A stretch of 64,000 nt of DNA from Nostoc sp. HK-01 (GTDB lineage Bacteria; Cyanobacteriota; Cyanobacteriia; Cyanobacteriales; Nostocaceae), in the NCBI GenBank assembly GCA_003990705.1, contig AP018319.1, positions 420,722 to 484,721 on the forward strand, in the 5' to 3' direction. Shown here one piece after another: positions 40,279 through 48,688 of the stretch. A program made the translations under genes and the position numbers. The stretch's first letter is position 1, and every line of letters starts with the position of its first letter. Under the pieces are notes generated by a model. The model was not told the origin of the DNA. It did not search any database and saw only the letters and a list, made by a program, of their open reading frames with translations.

Positions 40279-43172
40279 AGGACTCAGCCAACGGCAGCTA
40301 TCGCTATCAAGTGGGCGGAGCCTTGGGTCAAGATGTTCCCTCTTATGTCACACGGGCAGCAGATCGCCAGTTCTATGAAGCTTTGCAAGCGCAAGAATTT
40401 TGCTATGTCCTCAACTCCCGTCAGATGGGAAAATCTAGCTTGATGGTGCGGACTCTGGCTCGGCTAAAGTCAGAAGGCTGGGCAGGAATCGTCTTAGATT
40501 TTTCCGCAAAAGACAGTCAAGCCGAGCAAGCAGAACGCTGGTACAACGGCATCATTAATCAATTAAATCGTCATTTTGGCTTACTTGAGAATGCCCGTAC
40601 TTGGCTCAAAGAAAGGGATTTTCTCTCGCCAGTAGAACGTTTAGAAGAGTTTATCGAAACAGTGCTGTTGCCGGGAATGAATCAGCGTATTGTCATCTTT
40701 ATCGATGAGATCGACAGCACCCTCAACCTACCTTTTACTGACGACTTTTTTGCTTTGATTCGCGCCTGTTACAACAAACGAGCTGACAATCCAGACTACA
40801 AGCGGCTGACGTTTGCATTGTTGGGTGTGGCGGCTCCGGCTGAATTGATTAGCGACAAGAAACGGACTCCTTTTAATATTGGTCAGGCAATCGACCTTAA
40901 GGGTTTTGGGTTTGAGGAAGCGCAACCTTTGGTGAAGGGGTTGGAAATAAAAGCCGATAATCCCCAGGCAGTCTTAGCAGAAATCCTCAATTGGACGGGA
41001 GGACAGCCTTTTTTAACTCAAAGGTTATGTCAGTTGGTTGTAGATAACACAGAGTTCATCTCGGCGGGGAAGGAAGCTGAGTCTATTGAGAAGTTGTCAC
41101 ATAATTGCTTGATTGATAACTGGGAATCTCAGGACGAACAGGAGCATTTGAAGACCATTAGAAATCGTCTGTTGAGTAACGAGCAAAAGGCTGCATACTT
41201 GCTGGAGTTGTATCGGCAAATTAGCCAAGCTAGAAAGCTCAAGTTTCAGAATACTGCCGAAGAACGGGACTTGCAATTATCTGGGTTAGTGGTCAAGCGA
41301 GATGACCACTTAACTGTTTACAATCCCATCTACAAACAAGTCTTTAACGAGCAGTGGATTAATACTGAGTTAGGTAAATTACGCCCATACGCAGAAAGCT
41401 TTCGGGCTTGGGTTGCTTCTGGAGGCAAGGATGAATCACGGCTATTGCGGGGTCAGGCGTTGCAGGATGCAAAACAATGGAGTTCTAATAAAAATTTAAG
41501 CTATCAAGATCAGCAGTTTTTAGCTGCCAGTGAAGGGAAGGAAATTCAGGAGAAAATTGCTGTCCAAGAACAAGAAGCTGCTTTGAAACGAGAAAGAGAA
41601 GATAGGGAAGCGGCAGAGGCAAGAAACCAATTGCTCAGTGAGGCAAATAAGAAAGCTCAACGGCGAATTAGTATTGGGTTTGTTGTTTTGGTTGTTGCAG
41701 TTCTGGCAGCAGTGGGTTTAGGAATATTTTCAAGACAGCAGGTGGACGTAGCGAACTCTCAAGTTCAGGCAGCAAATAAAAAAGTTAGTTCTGCTAATAC
41801 ACAAGTTAATGAAGCTAACAATAAATTAACAGAAGCTCAAGAAAGTGAACGCAAAGCTAGAGATAGTGTTGCACAAGCAAAGAACCAAGAACGACTTGCC
41901 AAAGAAAACGAGAAATTAGCGCAACGAAAAGCAACACAAGCAGATCAAGCTGCTAAACAAGCACAACAGCAAGCACAAACTTCTCAACAGAAAGCATCAA
42001 AATTTGAGAAAGATGCCACAAACGCAAGACAAGATTTCAATACAGCTAAAAAGCAAAAATCTGATATTGAGGAACAATTCAAATATATAGGAAATAAATT
42101 AAAAAAAATAAATATAAAAAACCAAGAAACTAAAGAAGAAGTTGAAGCTGTTCAAAATTTAAACAAACTAGCTGGCGAATTACAAAAAAATAATCCTTCT
42201 CGTTTTGAAGGCATTACTTTTGATTCAAATGAAGCTCTAAGGCTGTCCGCTTTATCTTTTAATGTTAGTAATCATCAACTTAAACAAGCCTTAGTATTTT
42301 CTACTAGTTCACAAGCACATCAACAGTTAAAAAATCTGAAAGAAGCAGAATCAGAAATTAAGCAAAGTCAGAAGTTATTAACTGAAGTGAATAAGAAGGT
42401 TTTAGAATCTAGCCAAGGCTTACAAATTAAAGTGTTAGTCCAGAAAGCTCAAGGTGATTTACTAGCCCAGAATAAAAAAACTCAGGATGCTATAAAATCT
42501 TATACTCAAGCATTTAATATCTTAAAAAATCATTCCAATGAAACTGATTTTACCAAAGATAATCAGTTGCTCACTGGCGAGAATATTGAATCAGTTTATC
42601 GGAGTTTAATTAAACTAAATCCTCAAGATAAAGACGTTCAGTTAGCACTAAAAAAACATTTATATGCTCAACTTGAATATTTCTTGAAGGCTAAAAATTG
42701 GGAAGCTGCTGATATAAAAACATCCCAACTCATGCTCAATCTTGCGAAAAGGGAAAAAGAAGGATTTTTAGATGATGAGCAGATTAATTTCTCTTGTCTA
42801 GACCTGCAAAAAATAGACAAGTTTTGGGTCAGTGCAGACAAACGTTTTGGTTTTAGTGTGCAGAAGGAAATATGGATTAAGACTGGGAATAGACTAGGTA
42901 TAAAACCAGGAGACTGGACTGACAAAGACCGTGATAATTATTTACAATTTGCCAGAGCAGTGGGATGGTATGATAACGAATTAAAGAATGATACAAGTCG
43001 CTCCAGAGGTGGTTTCGTGAGCTATGACTTGCTAATAAGGCGTATAGAAGAAGACCCCGTATATGGTAGAGGGGGACTACCAGCCCAGGATTGGGCAGAG
43101 GAGAGGGAATTTCCACAGTACTATACGTGGGGACGTGTATACTCGCTTCTTCTCTCGCGTTGCGACTTGTAA
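40275..43172 (+). CDS. AAA-like NTPase-TM-coiled-coil-GUN4 protein
   Basis: A 965-residue protein starting at 40275 (MKDSANGSYRYQVGGALGQD), overlapping the previous stop as ATGA. Residues 20-380 are the same AAA-like NTPase family as the upstream protein (Walker A LNSRQMGKSSLM near 46-57; Walker B IVIFIDEIDSTL near 139-150; LNWTGGQPFLTQRLCQL). A single transmembrane helix at about 463-485 (IGFVVLVVAVLAAVGLGIF) is followed by a long alanine/glutamine-rich coiled coil (485-700), a helical repeat-like part, and a C-terminal GUN4 domain (about 790-965: YFLKAKNWEAADIKTSQLML, DKFWVSADKRFGFSVQKEIW). Topology suggests a membrane-anchored sensor with a porphyrin-binding head and a cytosolic switch. 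Confidence 0.9.
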   Translation: MKDSANGSYRYQVGGALGQDVPSYVTRAADRQFYEALQAQEFCYVLNSRQMGKSSLMVRTLARLKSEGWAGIVLDFSAKDSQAEQAERWYNGIINQLNRHFGLLENARTWLKERDFLSPVERLEEFIETVLLPGMNQRIVIFIDEIDSTLNLPFTDDFFALIRACYNKRADNPDYKRLTFALLGVAAPAELISDKKRTPFNIGQAIDLKGFGFEEAQPLVKGLEIKADNPQAVLAEILNWTGGQPFLTQRLCQLVVDNTEFISAGKEAESIEKLSHNCLIDNWESQDEQEHLKTIRNRLLSNEQKAAYLLELYRQISQARKLKFQNTAEERDLQLSGLVVKRDDHLTVYNPIYKQVFNEQWINTELGKLRPYAESFRAWVASGGKDESRLLRGQALQDAKQWSSNKNLSYQDQQFLAASEGKEIQEKIAVQEQEAALKREREDREAAEARNQLLSEANKKAQRRISIGFVVLVVAVLAAVGLGIFSRQQVDVANSQVQAANKKVSSANTQVNEANNKLTEAQESERKARDSVAQAKNQERLAKENEKLAQRKATQADQAAKQAQQQAQTSQQKASKFEKDATNARQDFNTAKKQKSDIEEQFKYIGNKLKKINIKNQETKEEVEAVQNLNKLAGELQKNNPSRFEGITFDSNEALRLSALSFNVSNHQLKQALVFSTSSQAHQQLKNLKEAESEIKQSQKLLTEVNKKVLESSQGLQIKVLVQKAQGDLLAQNKKTQDAIKSYTQAFNILKNHSNETDFTKDNQLLTGENIESVYRSLIKLNPQDKDVQLALKKHLYAQLEYFLKAKNWEAADIKTSQLMLNLAKREKEGFLDDEQINFSCLDLQKIDKFWVSADKRFGFSVQKEIWIKTGNRLGIKPGDWTDKDRDNYLQFARAVGWYDNELKNDTSRSRGGFVSYDLLIRRIEEDPVYGRGGLPAQDWAEEREFPQYYTWGRVYSLLLSRCDL

Positions 43173-43448
43173 AGTGTAACATATAGTGCGATTCGTTGGC
43201 TAGAAACCATTTTCCATAAGGATTTGGAGGATTAGCCGCTAGGTAAAAAAAAGAAAGAAAATTTCTGAATTACCTTGACAACTGGATAATCATATGGGTG
43301 AGGAGATAGAAGCCAAATCCTATCCCACAGGTGCAGTGGTGACAACGTATCCTCCAGCCTTGAGACTAGTTATCAAAGAGTTAAAGCGGGGATAAAAACA
43401 TCCACCCTGCCTGTACCTTTAAAATTACAGCGATCGCGCCTTGTAGTG

Positions 43449-43820
43449 TCACTCGTACATGGGACACCGCCGCATCATCTCCGCCAACGCCACCGCCTCA
43501 CCATCCGGCGTATACACAACCTCACCAGCCATCGCAATCACAATCCTGTTTTTCCTCGCCCAATCAAACCAAGCGATCGCACCAGACTTGGCCTGCGCTG
43601 ACTCTGGCTTCCTACCTTCCTTGCAAGCAGCGACAAATACCGCTTCTGGTGACTTGATACCCTTCCAAGTCCGTATCGCTTCTTTGAGATAGGCGATCGC
43701 ACCTGGTACATTCGCCCAACACCGCCTCACTGTGCGCTGAATCTCTGCATTGAGTCGAAACTGCGGGGTACAATGTATTTCTCGTAACTGCTGTAATACT
43801 TCCTGAACCTCTTGGTTGCT
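43449..43820 (-). pseudogene. C-terminal fragment of the HTH plasmid gene, copy 3, cut by IS
   Basis: From the IS boundary the frame reads SNQEVQEVLQQLREIHCTP...AIAYLKEAIRTWKGIKSPEA...WFDWARKNRIVIAMAGEVVYT...AEMMRRC. It matches the C-terminal domain of the genes at 9021 and 37700. Its first bases (M-S-K, with GGAAG upstream) survive on the far side of the IS pair at about 47320-47332, so the middle is deleted. The IS end contributes an in-frame 40-residue leader, giving a 163-aa hybrid frame up to 43940. Confidence 0.8.
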
Positions 43821-43855
43821 CTGACTTTTCACGGGATGTGGAAAAGGGAAGGTGG

Positions 43856-43876
43856 TTCGCGTAAGACTTACGCGAA
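43856..43876. promoter_or_regulatory. Perfect 21-bp palindrome, site 1 of the IS
   Basis: TTCGCG-N9-CGCGAA with fully symmetric arms (TTCGCGTAAG, centre A, CTTACGCGAA), 65 bp before the transposase start. Equivalent sites lie at 45408-45428 and 45857-45877, at 58187-58207 in copy C, and (inverted) at 47264-47284 in copy B. Confidence 0.8.
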
Positions 43877-43940
43877 CCAATGCTAGAGAATTAACTTGTG
43901 ATTTTAGATATTGTCGTGGTAGGTGTGTAAATGAGCGCAA

Positions 43941-45362
43941 ATGAAAATATTAGAAAAGAACCTGTATGGGGAGTGTAACTTTGGAGACAAACGTTTAACT
44001 CAACGAGCAGCATCAATAGGTGAACTTTTATCGGTAAAATATGGTCAGCCTTTATCAAAAATATTTAAAACTGCCAGTGACCTCAAGCGTGGTTACGAAT
44101 TTTTCTCGAATCCAAAAACCAGTTTTGAAAAGTTGACTCAACCTTATTTTAAACAAACAGCCCAAGAAATAAACGGCACTCCTGTAGTGTTAGCTGTAGG
44201 AGATACAACTTTTTTAGATTACAAAAAAATATTAGATAAAAGAGAAGAATACGGCCCAATAGGTAATGGCGGAAATGGATTAATTCTACACAGTTGTTTA
44301 GCTTTAGAGCCTGATTTTGGACAACCTTTAGGGCTATTGTGGGAGAAGCTGTGGCATAGAGAGCATAAAGCACCACAACCGAGTAATGAAACTCAAGAAC
44401 TTAAAGAAGATCGTCTAAAAAAAGAGCGAAAAGCTAAGAGAAATAAAGAATTTAAAGAAAAAGAATCTTATCGATGGGTTGAAGCTTTCTCAAAGATAGA
44501 AAAACAATTTTCTGAGTTAGAAATTCCAGTAGGGGGATTATCATCGAAGATAATTCATGTTTTTGATAGAGAAGGCGATATTGCAGAAGTATTCGCTCAA
44601 ATCAGTCAAACTAAAAATGCAGGTGTAGTAGTCAGGGCGGCACACAACCGTTGTTTAGAAGGCGAAAATGGTCATCTATGGTCATACGTAAATTCCACTC
44701 CCGTCCAGTTTGTTAAAGACGTTGAACTAGTCGAAACCAAAAAACGTCATGCCAGAACTGCCACCTTAGAAGTTAGATATTGTCCAGTATCAATTAGTCC
44801 TCCCGCACGGCTAAAAAATCAAGGCAGTTTTCATGTTTATGCAGTCTATGCCAGAGAAATTAATTGTCCAGAAAATGGTGAACCAGTAGAGTGGATGCTA
44901 CTAACTACTGAGCTAGTTGATTCGGAGCAATCAGCAACTCAAATTCTCCGTTGGTATACGTACCGTTGGCGGGTTGAAGAGTATCATAAGATTCTAAAAT
45001 CTGGTTGCCAAGCTGAAAGCTATCGATTAGCTGGTGAAAGTATGTCAACAATGTTGGGATTTTTAACTGTGATTGCCGCGCAGTTATTACGAATGACATA
45101 TTTGTACCGTAACTGTCCGCATCTTGACGCTAGTGTGGTGTTAACAAAAGAACAAATGGATGTATTGATAGCTAGTAGCCCACCTAAACTGAAAAAAGAT
45201 ATCGAATTTACTGTTGACTGGGCAATCCGCGCTATCGCCCGCCTGGGAGGATACCTAGAACATCGGAAAAACAGTGCCATCGGTATACAAGTTTTATGGA
45301 GAGGTTGGTTAGAGTTAGAAACCTTGTGCCAAGGTTGGCTACTACACCAAAATCTTAAATAA
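43941..45362 (+). CDS. IS4-family transposase, copy A
   Basis: A 473-residue DDE transposase. The N-terminal LYGECNFGDKRLTQRAASIGELL resembles the DNA-binding part of Tn5-type enzymes. The catalytic residues are in VVLAVGDTTFLDY (first Asp), IIHVFDREGDIAEVF (second Asp) and YRWRVEEYHKILKSGC, which matches the IS4 Y-(2)-R-(3)-E-(6)-K signature. The C-terminal part (WAIRAIARLGGYLEHRKN...) is also Tn5-like. It should act by cut-and-paste with hairpin intermediates and make ~10-bp target duplications, as seen for copy C. Complete and presumably active. Confidence 0.93.
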   Translation: MKILEKNLYGECNFGDKRLTQRAASIGELLSVKYGQPLSKIFKTASDLKRGYEFFSNPKTSFEKLTQPYFKQTAQEINGTPVVLAVGDTTFLDYKKILDKREEYGPIGNGGNGLILHSCLALEPDFGQPLGLLWEKLWHREHKAPQPSNETQELKEDRLKKERKAKRNKEFKEKESYRWVEAFSKIEKQFSELEIPVGGLSSKIIHVFDREGDIAEVFAQISQTKNAGVVVRAAHNRCLEGENGHLWSYVNSTPVQFVKDVELVETKKRHARTATLEVRYCPVSISPPARLKNQGSFHVYAVYAREINCPENGEPVEWMLLTTELVDSEQSATQILRWYTYRWRVEEYHKILKSGCQAESYRLAGESMSTMLGFLTVIAAQLLRMTYLYRNCPHLDASVVLTKEQMDVLIASSPPKLKKDIEFTVDWAIRAIARLGGYLEHRKNSAIGIQVLWRGWLELETLCQGWLLHQNLK

Positions 45363-45407
45363 TGCGTTCCAAAAGCTAAACACCTGCCTGATTCCATCAG
45401 AAAATAA

Positions 45408-45428
45408 TTCGCGGATATTATACGCGAA
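45408..45428. promoter_or_regulatory. Imperfect 21-bp palindrome, site 2 of the IS
   Basis: TTCGCGGA-N5-TACGCGAA, 20 bp before the passenger-gene ATG at 45448. Read in the opposite direction it matches site 3 at 17 of 21 positions, so the two bracket the passenger gene as an inverted pair. Confidence 0.72.
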
Positions 45429-45447
45429 CCAAATCGGAGTGTGTTAT

Positions 45448-45849
45448 ATGCCCCTGTCGCCAAAATCTTCAATTCAAGATGATTTAGCCAAACGTATAGA
45501 CGCAGTAGCCAAAACCAAACAACGTCTTGAGCAAGAAATTCATTCAATACTCGCTTCGGGTAAGGTCGCTCCCGCTTCCTGTTGGATTGTTCGTTACCAA
45601 GCTAAGGGGCGGACTGATAATTATTGGTATTACAAACTACAGGCATCTTCACCAATTTTTCCTACAAAGACTGATGGTAAATTGTCTCGATATCAGCATT
45701 TAGGTAAATCTGGTAGTCAAGCTTACATAGATGCTCTTGAACAAATTACCCGCCGTGCCAAAATTCAAGCTTTAGATCGATCAATTGAGTCCCTCAACCT
45801 TGGGCTGAAAGATTTAATCGAAGAAACTTCTAAATATCGCCAACCATAA
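45448..45849 (+). CDS. IS4-element passenger protein, copy A
   Basis: A 133-residue basic protein starting MPLSPKSSIQDDLAKRIDAVAKTKQRLEQEI; the ATG at 45448 is chosen for its GGAG eight bases upstream. It has a helical N-terminus, a beta core rich in Trp/Tyr (CWIVRYQAKGRTDNYWYYKLQ) and a C-terminal coiled-coil helix (ALEQITRRAKIQALDRSIESL). It is carried identically in copy C. The central region resembles small proteins common on cyanobacterial plasmids, but no function is known. Its position between two palindromes suggests sequence-specific DNA binding or autoregulation. Confidence 0.8.
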   Translation: MPLSPKSSIQDDLAKRIDAVAKTKQRLEQEIHSILASGKVAPASCWIVRYQAKGRTDNYWYYKLQASSPIFPTKTDGKLSRYQHLGKSGSQAYIDALEQITRRAKIQALDRSIESLNLGLKDLIEETSKYRQP

Positions 45850-45856
45850 AAGTTAG

Positions 45857-45877
45857 TTCGCGTAAATTCTCCGCGAA
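45857..45877. promoter_or_regulatory. Imperfect 21-bp palindrome, site 3 of the IS
   Basis: TTCGCGTA-N5-TCCGCGAA, beginning seven bases after the passenger stop and 35 bp from the IS end. Confidence 0.72.
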
Positions 45878-45912
45878 CCACTTCTCCTTTTCCACATCCC
45901 GTGAAAAGTCAG

Positions 45913-47199
45913 GATTGCCCAGTCAACAGTAAATTCGATATCTTTTTTCAGTTTAGGTGGGCTACTAGCTATCAATACATCCATTTGTTCTTTTGTTAAC
46001 ACCACACTAGCGTCAAGATGCGGACAGTTACGGTACAAATATGTCATTCGTAATAACTGCGCGGCAATCACAGTTAAAAATCCCAACATTGTTGACATAC
46101 TTTCACCAGCTAATCGATAGCTTTCAGCTTGGCAACCAGATTTTAGAATCTTATGATACTCTTCAACCCGCCAACGGTACGTATACCAACGGAGAATTTG
46201 AGTTGCTGATTGCTCCGAATCAACTAGCTCAGTAGTTAGTAGCATCCACTCTACTGGTTCACCATTTTCTGGACAATTAATTTCTCTGGCATAGACTGCA
46301 TAAACATGAAAACTGCCTTGATTTTTTAGCCGTGCGGGAGGACTAATTGATACTGGACAATATCTAACTTCTAAGGTGGCAGTTCTGGCATGACGTTTTT
46401 TGGTTTCGACTAGTTCAACGTCTTTAACAAACTGGACGGGAGTGGAATTTACGTATGACCATAGATGACCATTTTCGCCTTCTAAACAACGGTTGTGTGC
46501 CGCCCTGACTACTACACCTGCATTTTTAGTTTGACTGATTTGAGCGAATACTTCTGCAATATCGCCTTCTCTATCAAAAACATGAATTATCTTCGATGAT
46601 AATCCCCCTACTGGAATTTCTAACTCAGAAAATTGTTTTTCTATCTTTGAGAAAGCTTCAACCCATCGATAAGATTCTTTTTCTTTAAATTCTTTATTTC
46701 TCTTAGCTTTTCGCTCTTTTTTTAGACGATCTTCTTTAAGTTCTTGAGTTTCATTACTCGGTTGTGGTGCTTTATGCTCTCTATGCCACAGCTTCTCCCA
46801 CAATAGCCCTAAAGGTTGTCCAAAATCAGGCTCTAAAGCTAAACAACTGTGTAGAATTAATCCATTTCCGCCATTACCTATTGGGCCGTATTCTTCTCTT
46901 TTATCTAATATTTTTTTGTAATCTAAAAAAGTTGTATCTCCTACAGCTAACACTACAGGAGTGCCGTTTATTTCTTGGGCTGTTTGTTTAAAATAAGGTT
47001 GAGTCAACTTTTCAAAACTGGTTTTTGGATTCGAGAAAAATTCGTAACCACGCTTGAGGTCACTGGCAGTTTTAAATATTTTTGATAAAGGCTGACCATA
47101 TTTTACCGATAAAAGTTCACCTATTGATGCTGCTCGTTGAGTTAAACGTTTGTCTCCAAAGTTACACTCCCCATACAGGTTCTTTTCTAATATTTTCAT
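45913..47199 (-). pseudogene. 3'-truncated IS4-family transposase, copy B
   Basis: The first 429 residues are identical to the transposase of copies A and C and include all three catalytic residues. After FTVDWAI the frame runs into the terminal repeat of copy A and ends with 19 foreign residues at 45853. Whether the truncated enzyme could act, or inhibit the full-length enzyme, is unknown. Confidence 0.9.
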
Positions 47200-47319
47200 T
47201 TGCGCTCATTTACACACCTACCACGACAATATCTAAAATCACAAGTTAATTCTCTAGCATTGGTTCGCGTAAGTCTTACGCGAACCACCTTCCCTTTTCC
47301 ACATCCCGTGAAAAGTCAG
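45913..47319 (-). mobile_element. Truncated inverted IS4-family element, copy B
   Basis: It is inverted relative to copy A, keeps the outer end (CCCGTGAAAAGTCAG at 47305-47319) and most of the transposase, but lacks the last ~44 codons, the passenger gene and the inner end. It is joined directly to the right end of copy A. Outer flanks of the A-B pair (CTTGGTTGCT and ACTTGCTCAT) are not direct repeats, so this is not a simple composite transposon insertion. Confidence 0.92.
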
Positions 47320-47830
47320 ACTTGCTCATGAGCTATCTTCCTACACTCAGCACATTTACCCTGTGATCGCTCTTGTACGTAGGCACAGCCATCAATTGTT
47401 TATTACCAATCTTTCAATTCTTCTTACGAAAGCTATGCCAACAATTATCATAGATAAATATCTATGTTTTTATCTTAATTTTATTATGATGCTGCCTTAA
47501 TGCTTAAAATCACGATCTGCACTTAATCCTGAAATTAAGCGATTTTGGTACTTGATTAACTTCATGATTAAAATCAGGATCTTCAGTTGAGTAGTACGTT
47601 AATATTACTTACTCTTTTTATTAAAGGCATTTCAATTCTTTATATAAAAACTTTTATTAAGAGAAATCAGAGCAATTTTTATTGTTCCGACACTGATTTA
47701 GATATTCATTCTCAAGTACGCAATACCCACAATTTACTCTTGAGAATAGTGTCTGCTTCGGGTTTGATTGGTGCTGTTCCCTTTTTTCAATGGTTTTTCC
47801 TAGCATCTTAAAATTGATTGACGAAGCAAT
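47320..47830. other. AT-rich intergenic region with a gene-start relic
   Basis: The first 13 bases hold the leftover start of the disrupted HTH gene (minus strand: GGAAG, then ATGAGCAAG, i.e. M-S-K). The remaining ~500 bp are very AT-rich and contain no supportable gene. Confidence 0.5.
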
Positions 47831-48016
47831 ATGATGATACCTACCCAAATGAATGCGTCTCAACATCTTTTTTTGCCGCAAAACACCCTTGATCTAGATT
47901 TAGACCCAGATGAACTCCAGATTATTGATGATTACTGTCAGCAGACTGGTCGGACATACAGTGAAGTTATTCAACAACTAGTACAGCAATTTCTAGCTTT
48001 ACAAGAATCTACTTAA
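47831..48016 (+). CDS. Small ribbon-helix-helix-like protein
   Basis: A 61-residue protein. LDLDPDELQIIDDYCQQTGRTYSEVIQQLVQQFLALQE follows the helix 1-turn-helix 2 pattern of CopG/RHH proteins, with D-Y-C-x-x-T-G-R-x-x-S/T-x-V-I close to the convergent neighbour's E-K-Y-C-Q-T-T-G-R-P-A-T-D-V-I. A preceding beta strand is poorly defined. Convergent with and overlapping that gene by four bases. Confidence 0.6.
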   Translation: MMIPTQMNASQHLFLPQNTLDLDLDPDELQIIDDYCQQTGRTYSEVIQQLVQQFLALQEST

Positions 48017-48234
48017 GGCAATTGAGCAACTTCGGGCAGTGGTTGAGTAACTTTTTCTGCTGGACTAACTTGTTGAGCAGTGGCATTGAGTGGGTGTATT
48101 TGTAGAGAACGAATCAATTCACGGATGACATCTGTTGCAGGTCTTCCTGTTGTTTGGCAATACTTTTCCAGCTTCTCTATTTCACTCGTTGCCAGATTAA
48201 GGGTGATTCGCTTGACTGCCCATTTTTTCTTCAT
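48013..48234 (-). CDS. Ribbon-helix-helix (CopG-like) DNA-binding protein
   Basis: A 73-residue protein with a clear RHH core: strand VKRITLNLAT, helix 1 SEIEKLEKYCQTTG, turn RPATD, helix 2 VIRELIRSL. The C-terminal tail is Pro/Gln-rich. RHH dimers typically repress plasmid copy-number, partition or toxin-antitoxin operons; no target or partner gene is obvious, the related gene being convergent. Confidence 0.75.
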   Translation of the reverse strand: MKKKWAVKRITLNLATSEIEKLEKYCQTTGRPATDVIRELIRSLQIHPLNATAQQVSPAEKVTQPLPEVAQLP

Positions 48235-48499
48235 TGCTGCTTTAATTTATCTGTCTGGAATAACTTCATTCTAATTTATTCACTTCCGAGGAATTTTGAT
48301 TAATCTTTAGTAGAATCTCTACAAACATTGCGTATTTTCCGATGAAATTAGTTTTTTTGTAAATCTGCATTTTTCCAAGCGTTGTAGTATGTTTTAGAAA
48401 AACTGCTATGCTTTTTCGAGCGCTCGCACATTGGATTCTCAAAACAAAACTGCTAACAACTGCAAACGCTCACAGCTTAGGGCTGTTAGTTCTCAAGAC

Positions 48500-48630
48500 T
48501 GGTCAAGCAGGGGAGCGGAGGAGCTATGGAGCAGGGGGAGAAAACAGAGATGAGGAAGCAGGTGGGATGGAATATAACCTCTCCCAGCATCCCTGCCACA
48601 CATCTCCTCCTGCCTCTTTACATCCCTGCA
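48500..48630. repeat. GC-rich dispersed repeat
   Basis: GGGGAGCGGAGGAGC...GGAGCAGGGGGAG followed by CCTCTCCCAGCATCCCTGCC and CTCCTCCTGCCTC. This is the same composition and order (G-rich arm, C-rich arm) as at 13341-13425. It is non-coding and sits just downstream of the kinase gene. Confidence 0.5.
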
Positions 48631-48688
48631 CAGAAAGAATGCCAGCCATCACGCAAAGTTTTCTTGTCCGACTACTAATTTGGTACTA

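Larger units (their letters stand above)
43821..45912 (+). mobile_element. 2092-bp IS4-family element with passenger gene, copy A
   Basis: It is bounded by CTGACTTTTCACGGG and its inverse CCCGTGAAAAGTCAG, and contains an IS4-type transposase and a passenger gene. Copy C (58152-60243) has exactly the same length and identical proteins. The left flank is the broken HTH gene; the right end abuts the interior of copy B without a target duplication, indicating a deletion after insertion. Confidence 0.94.

Noticed and set aside
28200..43172. DGR reverse transcriptase or template repeat near the FGE genes
   Set aside because: I looked for an RT reading frame and for a second copy of the 35417-35551 segment in the window; none is present, so the DGR idea rests on codon pattern only.
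43821..47319. Composite transposon formed by two inverted IS4-family copies
   Set aside because: The outer flanks are not direct repeats, copy B lacks its inner end, and nothing but the passenger gene lies between the transposases; adjacent deletion explains the structure better.
47587..47811. 74-residue plus-strand frame in AT-rich DNA
   Set aside because: Open only because of base composition; hydrophobic pattern is not a credible membrane protein and the opposite frame is equally open.
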